Below are positions 1-7,783 of a stretch of DNA of 64,000 nt, piece after piece. The DNA is from Paucilactobacillus hokkaidonensis JCM 18461. GTDB lineage: Bacteria > Bacillota > Bacilli > Lactobacillales > Lactobacillaceae. The stretch is from assembly GCF_000829395.1 (NCBI RefSeq), contig NZ_AP014680.1, forward strand, positions 2,108,001-2,172,000. The letters are read 5' to 3'. The notes under the pieces are model-generated. The model worked only from the letters and a program-made list of their open reading frames with translations, had not been told where the DNA came from and ran no database searches. The position numbers and the translations under genes were made by a program. Position 1 is the stretch's first letter, and every line of letters starts with the position of its first letter.

Positions 1-925
1 TCAAACAACCCTAATAGGGCGCTGGACAATTAAATCAATTCATCACACAGACACGTTGTATTCCACCAACCTTGGGTCTTTGATTAAATTTAATCTTACT
101 AATAGCACCGCTTTAACGATCGACTTTTTTAACAATGGCAATCCGTTTGGGCCTAGCCAAATTGTTGCAGTTCGAATTGATCACCAAATATGGCAACGAT
201 TTATGACCAACCAAATGCCACAAGTCATTACTTTAACTCCTAACCAACACCTAATTGAATTAATGCTCGTGGGTAATAGTGATCTCGATGAGGTTTGGTC
301 CGAAAACCAAGGATTTGCACTAAAGTCAATTTCAGTAACATCGTCGGCCGTTATTACTCCAATTGCTATAATACGACCAGTCACATTTATTGGTGACTCC
401 ATCACCTCTGGTTGTTGGATTAATGGTAATCACGCTGCTTTTGATTATGCAGCAGAAGCCAATTATGTTGCAGTATGTGCCGATCAGCTGAATTTAGATG
501 CCACTCGAATCTCATATTCTGCCGCCGGTATTTTAAAGCCAGGGACTGGCGGTGTCCCAAACGCGACCACTTTTTTAGATCATATTGATGAAACAACTAA
601 GTGGCAACCGACACAAACTTCGTTAGTCGTAATTAATATTGGTGTCAACGATCGACGCTTTGAACGAAACATCTTTGCGCACGCGCTTCCTGCATTTATC
701 ACACAGGTTCAAAAGTTGTTTTTGCAAACACCAATTGTAATGTTGATTCCATTTAGTCAAACTTTTGCACCTATTTTTCGCCAAACAGCTAAACAGTTTA
801 CCAACGTGCAATTAATTGAGACTAAGGATTGGCATTTGTCTTATACAGATGGATTACATCCTGATGCCAATGGATCTCAACTGGCCGGAAACTACTTGGC
901 AAAATCGTTGCAGCAACTTTACTAA
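1..925 (+). CDS. SGNH/GDSL-type carbohydrate esterase (5'-truncated)
   Basis: The reading frame is open to the left edge, so the N-terminus is missing; the first internal start-like codon is a TTG at 56. The visible N-terminal part (about 100 residues) is beta-rich and resembles the jelly-roll of CE2-type acetyl esterases. It is followed by an SGNH hydrolase domain: the nucleophile block FIGDSIT, the NIGVND block and the C-terminal DGLHPDANG block carrying the Asp-x-x-His pair. Enzymes of this kind remove acetyl or other acyl groups from sugars. No signal peptide can be judged because the start is outside the window. It has no visible operon partner. Substrate is unknown; CE2 membership is inferred from domain order. 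Confidence 0.8.
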   Translation, partial: QTTLIGRWTIKSIHHTDTLYSTNLGSLIKFNLTNSTALTIDFFNNGNPFGPSQIVAVRIDHQIWQRFMTNQMPQVITLTPNQHLIELMLVGNSDLDEVWSENQGFALKSISVTSSAVITPIAIIRPVTFIGDSITSGCWINGNHAAFDYAAEANYVAVCADQLNLDATRISYSAAGILKPGTGGVPNATTFLDHIDETTKWQPTQTSLVVINIGVNDRRFERNIFAHALPAFITQVQKLFLQTPIVMLIPFSQTFAPIFRQTAKQFTNVQLIETKDWHLSYTDGLHPDANGSQLAGNYLAKSLQQLY

Positions 926-937
926 CCAATCATGTCA

Positions 938-967
938 TTGTCTTTTTACCGTCATACACGTTACAAT
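938..967 (+). promoter_or_regulatory. Possible sigma-A promoter for the phosphatase gene
   Basis: TTGTCT at 938-943 and TACAAT at 962-967 are separated by 18 nt, ahead of the ribosome-binding sequence GGGATGGGG near 990. The -35 match is moderate. Confidence 0.4.
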
Positions 968-1006
968 TATATGTAGATTATAAAAACTAGGGATGGGGTA
1001 TCAAAA

Positions 1007-1795
1007 ATGGAATATGAACGACTATTACCAATTCAACATGGTAACAACTTTCGTGATTTGGGTGGCTATGCAACTGATGATGGACATACAATCAAATGGG
1101 GTCGCTTAATTCGCTCGGGTCACTTGAATACTTTAGATCAACAAGATTTAGGAACGCTTGATCATTTAAACATTAAATATGATCTTGATTTTCGTGCTCC
1201 AGACGAAATTACAGCACAACCAGATCGCGTTCCTGCTGGCGCCACGCACAAAGCACTACCGGTTTTTCAAACGGATGAAACTGATGCTTCACACAGTCAG
1301 GAACAAATTATGGCAGACTATTCTGATCGCCCTGATGCAGGCTATGAGCATATGCTGACGGTTTATCACGACATGGTTACTACTGATCAAGCCAAACAAT
1401 CTTATCAGACTTTTTTTGATCAATTACTAGGTAATAGTGATCATACTGCTGTCTTATTCCATTGTACGGCTGGGAAGGACCGTACTGGCATGGGCGCCGC
1501 ATTTTTACTCAGTGCGCTGAATGTAGATCGTCCTACTATTATTCGCGACTATTTATTGACCAACTCAGTTACTAAAAAATACGTCGACGGACGAATTAAA
1601 AAAATGAAACAATCAGGCTTACCAGATGCATTTACCAAAAATATGTTTGCCTTGTCAACTGTTTCACCTGATTATATTAATACTGCTTTACAGGAGATCG
1701 ATAGTCAGTATGGTGATGTTAAAAATTATTTACATTCGTATTTGGGGATTTCAGACGAGCAAATGAAGGATTTACAAAAATTATATCTAGACTAA
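1007..1795 (+). CDS. Tyrosine-protein phosphatase (Y_phosphatase3 family)
   Basis: 262 residues. The CX5R signature HCTAGKDRTG gives the catalytic Cys153 and the phosphate-binding Arg159. The N-terminal NFRDLGGYATDDG segment is typical of the bacterial tyrosine/serine phosphatase family that includes Listeria LipA and Mycobacterium PtpB. No signal peptide or membrane segment is seen, so it is probably cytoplasmic. Some relatives act on phosphoinositides or phosphoproteins; the substrate here is unknown. Monocistronic: it ends in a terminator hairpin shared with the convergent operon on the other strand. Confidence 0.88.
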   Translation: MEYERLLPIQHGNNFRDLGGYATDDGHTIKWGRLIRSGHLNTLDQQDLGTLDHLNIKYDLDFRAPDEITAQPDRVPAGATHKALPVFQTDETDASHSQEQIMADYSDRPDAGYEHMLTVYHDMVTTDQAKQSYQTFFDQLLGNSDHTAVLFHCTAGKDRTGMGAAFLLSALNVDRPTIIRDYLLTNSVTKKYVDGRIKKMKQSGLPDAFTKNMFALSTVSPDYINTALQEIDSQYGDVKNYLHSYLGISDEQMKDLQKLYLD

Positions 1796-1822
1796 AAAAT
1801 CAGCCAACCTGGCTGATTTTTT
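1794..1822. terminator. Bidirectional rho-independent terminator
   Basis: CAGCCA at 1801-1806 pairs with TGGCTG at 1810-1815 around an ACC loop, flanked by six A before and six T after. It serves both the phosphatase gene (plus) and the sulfoquinovose operon (minus), whose last stop codon overlaps it. Confidence 0.9.
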
Positions 1823-3149
1823 AATAGATTGTGCTCGGTAGTCCTAAACTCGTAGCTAATTTTTCTAATTGACGGACATAATCACCATAAACAAGTGCAA
1901 AGTGAGATTCATATCCATTTTCAACAAACTGATCAATCAATTCATTAACTGGTTGTTGCATTTTAATACGACCCGACACACCATTAAATTGTGCTTTTGT
2001 ATCTTGAACTGTTCCTTTAGTAATAATGAAGCGATAGCCATTTGAATCGTAGTGTACCCGTAAAATAGTAACTTGTCCTGGCTTCAACACCATTTGTGGG
2101 CTTACGGGCATCTTTCTGTTCGGATGAACACTCGCTTCTACACCATATTTGGGATTAGCCAATGAATAAGCACCGTAATCATGCCACATCGTGATTGTAT
2201 TATCACTTTCATCCATGCTTGAAACATCCCCTAAAAAGGTTGCATCTTGATGTGACGTCATTTGTTGCAAGATATACATTGACAGGGCACCGTGAATATC
2301 ACATTCCATTGCTGTCGGTAATTTCTGATCACCTAATTGTGTCCAAACAGATCCTGGCGCGCTATGATATTTATCAAAAAAGTCCGGCCAGCATCGTGAT
2401 GCTAGTGCACCCCATTGATCTTTCTTAGCCCACCGTTTCATCAGCGTCACATATTTAACAAACCGAATTGTTTCAGCTTGGCTAACATTTAAATTGTTAT
2501 AGTGCTCCTGTGCATAATCTAGTTCTTCTTGATATTCATTTGGTTGCAGTGCTTGTGCTTGCTCAAATGCTTCATCAATTTGATAGTGTTTTAAATACAC
2601 GCCAAAATTAAGTTCCAGTTGTTGTGCATCTGCATCAGAGAAGAAAAATCCTGGTGGAAAAGTTCCCACAACACCAATGTTGAGATGAGCTAGATCATCT
2701 TTAACGGTAATCGTTGCAACAAAATTATCAATTGTTTGCTGCACTGAAGTTTCATCTGGATTTCCGTAAATATGTTCAAATGAGTGTTTCTGGCTATTCA
2801 AGTAGTTACCGCTACTCATCAGTCCAGTTAATGCATTCAAATGCAGCCAACCATGAATGCTTGGCTCACGTGGTGCCAGCAGTAATATCGGCGTTGTTGG
2901 GTAAGAACGTTGCACTAATTGGATAAACTCGGCGTCTGTAAATGTCGTATTTTGAAATATAATCCCTGCAATTTCATTTTCCTGGACTGAACTTAAAAAG
3001 CTGCCTAACTCTTGTGGGTCACCTAATGCTTCATCTGGAGCAATTAGATCATAATCTTGCAATTGATTTTTAGTTTGATGCACAACTTTAGTAGCAAAGT
3101 CGGCATCAAATTTTCGTCGTACGACTGGTAAATATAAAATTTTGCTCAT
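1821..3149 (-). CDS. L-fucose/L-arabinose isomerase-like sugar isomerase, candidate sulfoquinovose isomerase
   Basis: About 442 residues; ATG at 3149 is preferred to the TTG just before it, with AGAAAGGG upstream. The fold signature is that of FucI/AraA-type ketol isomerases: an N-terminal Rossmann-like half and a C-terminal half with conserved acidic and His residues (METCD-like MECDIHGAL and the WHDYGAY block) expected to bind a divalent metal. It is the last gene of the operon, four bases after the DUF4867 gene. In the transaldolase-type sulfoglycolysis pathway an isomerase converts sulfoquinovose to 6-deoxy-6-sulfofructose. This protein or its DUF4867 neighbour, or both, is the candidate. 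The role is inferred from context. Confidence 0.72.
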   Translation of the reverse strand: MSKILYLPVVRRKFDADFATKVVHQTKNQLQDYDLIAPDEALGDPQELGSFLSSVQENEIAGIIFQNTTFTDAEFIQLVQRSYPTTPILLLAPREPSIHGWLHLNALTGLMSSGNYLNSQKHSFEHIYGNPDETSVQQTIDNFVATITVKDDLAHLNIGVVGTFPPGFFFSDADAQQLELNFGVYLKHYQIDEAFEQAQALQPNEYQEELDYAQEHYNNLNVSQAETIRFVKYVTLMKRWAKKDQWGALASRCWPDFFDKYHSAPGSVWTQLGDQKLPTAMECDIHGALSMYILQQMTSHQDATFLGDVSSMDESDNTITMWHDYGAYSLANPKYGVEASVHPNRKMPVSPQMVLKPGQVTILRVHYDSNGYRFIITKGTVQDTKAQFNGVSGRIKMQQPVNELIDQFVENGYESHFALVYGDYVRQLEKLATSLGLPSTIY

Positions 3150-3153
3150 CAAC

Positions 3154-3837
3154 TCAGACCCTTTCTGTAATTAAATTTAACGGTGTAATCGCTAAGTTAT
3201 CACCTAGTAATCCTGGATATGCATTTTGTTGCATCATGCGCTCATTTTCTTGGTGAGTTAATAACCACTTGTTGCGTTGAAATAACAGATCATTATTTTG
3301 CCGTGGTTCAGCAAGCGGCGTATTAGTTTTGTCTAACAAAATAACCAAACATTTGAATCCAGATTGCCAAACACGACATGGTGCAAAATGCATTGTTGTT
3401 GGATATACTTCAATTGCCGTCCCTTGTGGTACAAAGAATGCTTGGGTTTGGCTAGTTTCGATTTGGTTATCAATCAGTTGCTTACGATGCGCTAAAAATA
3501 AGACTAAATCTGTTCCCGCAAAATTAATTTCTGAACAATTATGAAATTCCAACGCATTAATCTGACTACTATTACCGTTGCAATAGCCAATTTCAATCGA
3601 CTGTTCTCCATAGAAGATTCGCGCAATCTTACTTTTTTGCTCGCCAGATAACATTCCGGGATCATCACGAACATATTGATTATTACGAGCCGGAATTGTA
3701 GTTAGCGATAGTTGTTCGGCCAATTGTGCCTGGTATGGTAATGCAATAAGCTGACCAAATTCAGCAAATACTTCATCCGTAACTGACTTAATCTTTAAAT
3801 TAGGATTTTGTTCTCGTAATTTTTCTAATGTTGTCAT
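3154..3837 (-). CDS. DUF4867 family protein, probable sugar-pathway isomerase partner
   Basis: 227 residues, starting MTTLEKLREQNPNLKI, with a Shine-Dalgarno-like AGGAATGGGG upstream. It matches the DUF4867 type: a cupin-like small protein usually encoded beside sugar isomerases, aldolases and GPH transporters in Firmicutes. Several His, Glu and Cys residues in the middle (SIEIGYCNGN, ALEFHNCSEI, EVYPTTMHFAP) could form a metal site. It lies between the transaldolase and the isomerase genes, with gaps of 27 and 4 nt, so it should be co-translated with them. A role in sulfoquinovose or sulfofructose handling is inferred from the operon; it could be the isomerase itself or a mutarotase-like helper. 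Confidence 0.75.
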   Translation of the reverse strand: MTTLEKLREQNPNLKIKSVTDEVFAEFGQLIALPYQAQLAEQLSLTTIPARNNQYVRDDPGMLSGEQKSKIARIFYGEQSIEIGYCNGNSSQINALEFHNCSEINFAGTDLVLFLAHRKQLIDNQIETSQTQAFFVPQGTAIEVYPTTMHFAPCRVWQSGFKCLVILLDKTNTPLAEPRQNNDLLFQRNKWLLTHQENERMMQQNAYPGLLGDNLAITPLNLITERV

Positions 3838-3864
3838 ATAAAGGCCCCATTCCTATTGAAAGTT

Positions 3865-4530
3865 CTAATCTGTTTTAGTGTTGTCCCAGGCATTCTGAAA
3901 TGTCTCTAATCCTAAATCTGTATATGGATTATTAAAACTAGCTTCATACACAGATAATGCGCATGTCACAATATCAGCGCCAAAAATAGCGGCAGTCTCA
4001 AGCTGCTTAGCCGTCCGAATTGCGGCCACAATTACTTTTGTGTCAAAATGATATTGCCGATAAATATTCATGATATCTTGTACATATTGAAGGCCATCAT
4101 CCCCATAATCCTCTTTCCAACCAACAAACGGAGAAACATACTTAGCGCCCACTTTACCAGCCATAATGGCCTGTGCTGGAGAAAACACTAGTGTCAAATT
4201 CGTTCGAATTCCTTGTTGTTCCAATTTTCGTGCAGCAATAATTCCTTGTTGATTAGTCGGAATTTTGATCACAAAGTTGGTTGAAATTTTACTAATCGTT
4301 TGTGCCATTTTAACCATTTGCGTAGCATCATTGAGATGTGGATTAATTTCAACGGAAACTGGAAAGCTTGGTTTATCAGCCACATACGCTGCAATATCTT
4401 GTAAACAAGCTTGAAATGATTTGCCACTATTCATGATATGTTTCGGATTAGTTGTCACACCATCAAATCCGTACTGCTCATACGCTACTTTAATTTCGTC
4501 TAGTTTGGCGCTGTCTAAAAAATATTTCAT
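3865..4530 (-). CDS. sftT: Transaldolase-family protein, probable 6-deoxy-6-sulfofructose transaldolase
   Basis: 221 residues, the length of the FSA/TalC group of transaldolases. Class I features are visible: the DGVTTNPKHI block near residue 24 and the Schiff-base Lys89 in NFVIKIPT. A TIM barrel is expected. In sulfo-TAL pathways this type of enzyme splits sulfofructose, passing the dihydroxyacetone unit to glyceraldehyde-3-phosphate to give fructose-6-phosphate and releasing sulfolactaldehyde. It lies 15 nt downstream of the symporter gene, with AGAAAGAGGG as ribosome-binding site. Family assignment is firm; the sulfosugar specificity rests on the sulfoquinovosidase and dehydrogenase in the same operon. 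Confidence 0.75.
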   Translation of the reverse strand: MKYFLDSAKLDEIKVAYEQYGFDGVTTNPKHIMNSGKSFQACLQDIAAYVADKPSFPVSVEINPHLNDATQMVKMAQTISKISTNFVIKIPTNQQGIIAARKLEQQGIRTNLTLVFSPAQAIMAGKVGAKYVSPFVGWKEDYGDDGLQYVQDIMNIYRQYHFDTKVIVAAIRTAKQLETAAIFGADIVTCALSVYEASFNNPYTDLGLETFQNAWDNTKTD

Positions 4531-4545
4531 TTAAAAACCCTCTTT

Positions 4546-5956
4546 CTAATTGTTTTCAAGTGCTGGTTGTTGGTCCTGTCGATGCACTAATTCCTTCATA
4601 ATATTGCGATAGCGGTTTTCAGTAAGTGGATATAGCCAGTACATCATCCCAATTGTGGCAATCGCTAACACTGCTGAGTAGACAAACATTAACCCTCGAA
4701 TTCCAAGAATTGCAGTTGCAGTTTGAGTTTGGTTAGGAACATAGCCAACCCATGTCAGTACCATTCCTGGAATAAACCCAGCCAGTGCTTGGGATAACTT
4801 ACGAAAATAGGTAAAAAATGAATAAACTAATCCCTCAGACCGGACCCCAGTTTTCCATTCGCCATATTCAACACAGTCAGAAACTAATGCCCAGTTAAGT
4901 GAACTGGTGAATCCATCGCCCAAATACGCGATACTTGTTAAAAAGACTAGCATGAATGTGTTATCAGCGAGGAAAAATCCAGCAATATCCGCAACGGCCC
5001 AGATTAGACACCCTAGTATGTAAACATTTTTCTTGTCGAATTTACGCGTTAACATTGGCGTCAAAAATACGGAAACAAAGACCATGCCGATACTGAAGAA
5101 TCCAAGTAAAGAGACAGCAGTTGTATCTTTCAAAACGTACTGGCAATAGTAAACTTGAACAGCTAACTTTAAGTTAAATGCAGAAAAGGTAAATAGATTG
5201 ACCAGACTCACTGTCCATAATGGCTTATTTTTCAACAATGCCTTGTATGAATTCTTGATTTCTTTTCGATCAATTTTTTCTTTGACTGGTACCTTGTACA
5301 CTTCTTTGATATTGGCATATGAATACCATTGACACAGGACGCCAAGTACCGCAAAAATAAGTACGGCAACCGTATAACCAATTTTTTCATTGGGGAGCGA
5401 AGTCACAATCGGCATAAATCCAATTGTGGCTACCATTAACCCGAGGTTTGAACCCGCTTGGCGGTATGATGCCAGTTCGGAACGTTCCTGACTATTTTTA
5501 GTCATCGTAGGAATCATTGATCCAAACGGGATATTGGAAATGCTGTAACAAGTTCCAAATAACATATACGCCACATAAGCCCATACTAACTGGCCAGTTA
5601 CTGAAAAATTAGGCATCGTGAAATTGGCAATTAATAGTAAGGCCAGTGGGATTGCTGACCAAAGAATAAAGGGTCTAAATTTGCCGCGTTTTCCAATATT
5701 AGTTCGATTATCAATCCACGTACCAACACTAATATCCATAAACGCATCCCAAATTTTAGCTACCAAAAAAATGGTTCCGGCAGCGGCAGCTGGCAATTTT
5801 AGTTGATCGGTAAAATATTTTAAAAGATATAGTTGCCCCATATCAAACAAAAGGTTATTCCCGACATCCCCTCGCATAGGCTATTTTATTTTTTAATGTA
5901 AGTGTTTTGGGTGCAAGCTCGTTTTGCACGACTGCTGATTTTATTTGTTCTTGCAT
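4546..5956 (-). pseudogene. GPH-family sugar:cation symporter, N-terminus in a different frame (frameshift)
   Basis: The 443-codon frame 5877-4546 encodes a GPH (MelB/XylP-type) symporter with about 12 membrane segments, but begins abruptly at MRGDVGNN, inside the first conserved motif of the family. The missing start lies in another frame: ATG at 5956, with GGAGG seven bases upstream, encodes MQEQIKSAVV... to LKNKIAYA, exactly what should precede GDVGNN, and then runs into TAA at 5855. A one-base insertion or two-base deletion near 5870-5876 explains this. The ATG at 5877 has no ribosome-binding site. It is the only transporter in the operon and would import sulfoquinovose or a sulfoquinovosyl glycoside. 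A true mutation, reinitiation or a sequencing error cannot be told apart here. Confidence 0.8.
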
Positions 5957-5981
5957 ATTTCAGCCTCCAATTTAAAAGAAA

Positions 5982-6108
5982 GAGTGAGAGCAACCGTGGT
6001 TAAAAGTCGGAGTGTAACGGAAAAATAGTTATGGTGCGGTTCGTTCTTTGAACCGTGGCATGACTATTTTATTGTTACACGGAGACTTTTGCGGTTACGA
6101 ACACATTT
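5982..6108. repeat. Long-hairpin repeat element R1
   Basis: Begins GAGTGAGAGC and ends GAACACATTT. The inner arms GTGTAAC (left) and GTTACAC (right) bracket a stem around AAAAATAGT / ACTATTTT. It belongs to the dispersed family described in the findings, sub-type with a GTGTAAC core. It sits between the symporter and dehydrogenase genes. Confidence 0.75.
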
Positions 6109-6156
6109 AATCCGTGTCGCATAAGTGAGGTAGCGCACTTTAAATTTTTATTGATT

Positions 6157-6275
6157 AAACGTGTTCAGAAAGGCAGGTTCCTGCGCTTAGCCCAACTTTC
6201 ACAACGATTCCAAGTTCAGGGATTATTGTGAAAGTCATGCTAATGCTCAGAACCTAACCACCTTTCTTCACATTC
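6157..6275. repeat. Long-hairpin repeat element R2
   Basis: Starts AAACGTGTTCAG and ends CTTCACATTC, with the type-B core: AGGCAGGTTCCTGCGCTTAG on the left and GCTAATGCTCAGAACC on the right, around a stem CTTTCACAA / TTGTGAAAG. It ends four bases past the dehydrogenase stop codon. R1 and R2 together fill the 323-bp gap between two genes of the sulfoquinovose operon. Confidence 0.8.
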
Positions 6276-6279
6276 CTTT

Positions 6280-7647
6280 TTATTCTGCAATAATTTTCTG
6301 ATTTGCAAACTCAAATAACGCTAAATCACTCATCTCTCTGCCGTAGCCAGAGTTTTTAATCCCGCCGAACGGTAATTCAGGGTATCCATTCGATGGTTGA
6401 TTAATGAATACCTGTCCCGTTTCTAATTGTTGGGCAACTTTTTTTGCCCGTTCAGTTGACCCTGAATAGACTGCTCCTGCTAATCCGTATTGGGATTGAT
6501 TAGCTAATTTAATTGCTGCTGCACCACTTTCGACCACATGAATTTGACCGACTGGCCCAAATAGTTCTTCGTCAAAAATTGGATTAGCCTCATCTATATC
6601 AGTCAACAAAACTGGACTAAAGAAATTACCTATCTTGTTTTCAACAATGCCACCGTGAATTAATTCGTGAGCTCCATGTTGGATTGCACTATCTACTTGT
6701 TTTTGTAATGTGGTTTGAATTTCTTGAGATGCCAGTGGTGCTAAAGAAGTATCTGTATTCATTGGATCGCCCATTTGACGAGCTTCAAATTCTCTCATTA
6801 GTGCTAACGTAAACTCTTCAGCGACAGCTTTATGAACAATCAATCGCTTAGCTGATGTACAAACTTGTCCACTATTACGCAATCGAGATGTTGCCGCGTC
6901 CTTTGCTGCCTGTTCGATATCCGCACCTGGTAAGACAATAAACGCATCGTTGCCACCCAACTCTAACGTTGTTTTGGTCAATGCCTGAGCCGCTTCACTA
7001 GCTACAATTCGTCCTGCTTTGGTGGAACCCGTTAATGCAACGCCTTGAACTCTTTGATCTTCAATAATATTTTTTATCTGTTCATTTGTCACAAACAAAT
7101 TTTGGAATGCACCATGTTCAACCTGTGCTTGCCAAACAGTTTGTTCAAATGCCGCCGCACACCCCGCAACAATTTTGGCATGCTTTAGTAAAACCGGATT
7201 TCCAAGTAAAAAGTTTGGCGCAAAAACCCGCATGACTTGTGTATATGGAAAATTCCACGGTTCAATTGCCAGTACAATTCCAGTTGCCGTATAAGTTAAT
7301 TTTGCTCGTTTATCACCTTGATATTGATAATCCTTTGGTTGTAATGCGCTGGGCCCTTTATCAGCATAATAATCAGCGATGTTAGCCGCTGCATTTACTT
7401 CTTGTAAGCTTTCTTGCAATAATTTACCCATATTTTGAGTCGCCGTTTCAGCCAGCTGTTCTGCATTCTCACGGAATGCCGTTGCAATTGCATGTAGTTG
7501 ACGAGCCCGATTGGTAAATGAGATTTGTTTTGCATCTTCGTAATAACGGCTGGCGCGAGTTAGTCTTGCTTCAATCGACTGTTGGTCATTAATGGTAAAC
7601 GTTTCTTCAACCGTTGCTGAATATGGATTCAATACATCAAATTTCAT
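6280..7647 (-). CDS. sftD: NAD(P)-dependent aldehyde dehydrogenase, probable sulfolactaldehyde dehydrogenase
   Basis: 455 residues, a full-length ALDH of the succinate-semialdehyde dehydrogenase (GabD-like) group. The catalytic Cys263 is in SGQVCTSAKR, the general base Glu229 in TLELGGND, and the substrate-activating Asn in EPWNFP. In sulfoglycolysis pathways a GabD-like enzyme oxidises sulfolactaldehyde to sulfolactate. It lies 136 bp downstream of the sulfoquinovosidase gene, which supports that role. Without this context it would be annotated succinate-semialdehyde dehydrogenase. No sulfolactate exporter of the TauE type is seen in the operon. Confidence 0.75.
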   Translation of the reverse strand: MKFDVLNPYSATVEETFTINDQQSIEARLTRASRYYEDAKQISFTNRARQLHAIATAFRENAEQLAETATQNMGKLLQESLQEVNAAANIADYYADKGPSALQPKDYQYQGDKRAKLTYTATGIVLAIEPWNFPYTQVMRVFAPNFLLGNPVLLKHAKIVAGCAAAFEQTVWQAQVEHGAFQNLFVTNEQIKNIIEDQRVQGVALTGSTKAGRIVASEAAQALTKTTLELGGNDAFIVLPGADIEQAAKDAATSRLRNSGQVCTSAKRLIVHKAVAEEFTLALMREFEARQMGDPMNTDTSLAPLASQEIQTTLQKQVDSAIQHGAHELIHGGIVENKIGNFFSPVLLTDIDEANPIFDEELFGPVGQIHVVESGAAAIKLANQSQYGLAGAVYSGSTERAKKVAQQLETGQVFINQPSNGYPELPFGGIKNSGYGREMSDLALFEFANQKIIAE

Positions 7648-7698
7648 TTTAATTACTTCCCTTCATGGATGACAATAAAATTGCTTACATACTGTTTT

Positions 7699-7714
7699 AC
7701 CAAACGCATTTGGT
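7699..7714. promoter_or_regulatory. Inverted repeat between sulfoquinovosidase and dehydrogenase genes
   Basis: ACCAAACGCATTTGGT: six-base arms around CGCA. It could be an operator or a small RNA-processing hairpin; no T-run follows, so it is not a typical terminator. Confidence 0.35.
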
Positions 7715-7783
7715 TTCTTTATGTTGTGATTAGGAAAAACAAATGAAGGTTCTGGAATTATTTTGAGTTAAATTTGAATTTTA

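Noticed and set aside
1821-3149. A plain L-arabinose isomerase for pentose use
   Set aside because: No ribulokinase or epimerase is nearby, and the surrounding genes belong to sulfosugar breakdown.
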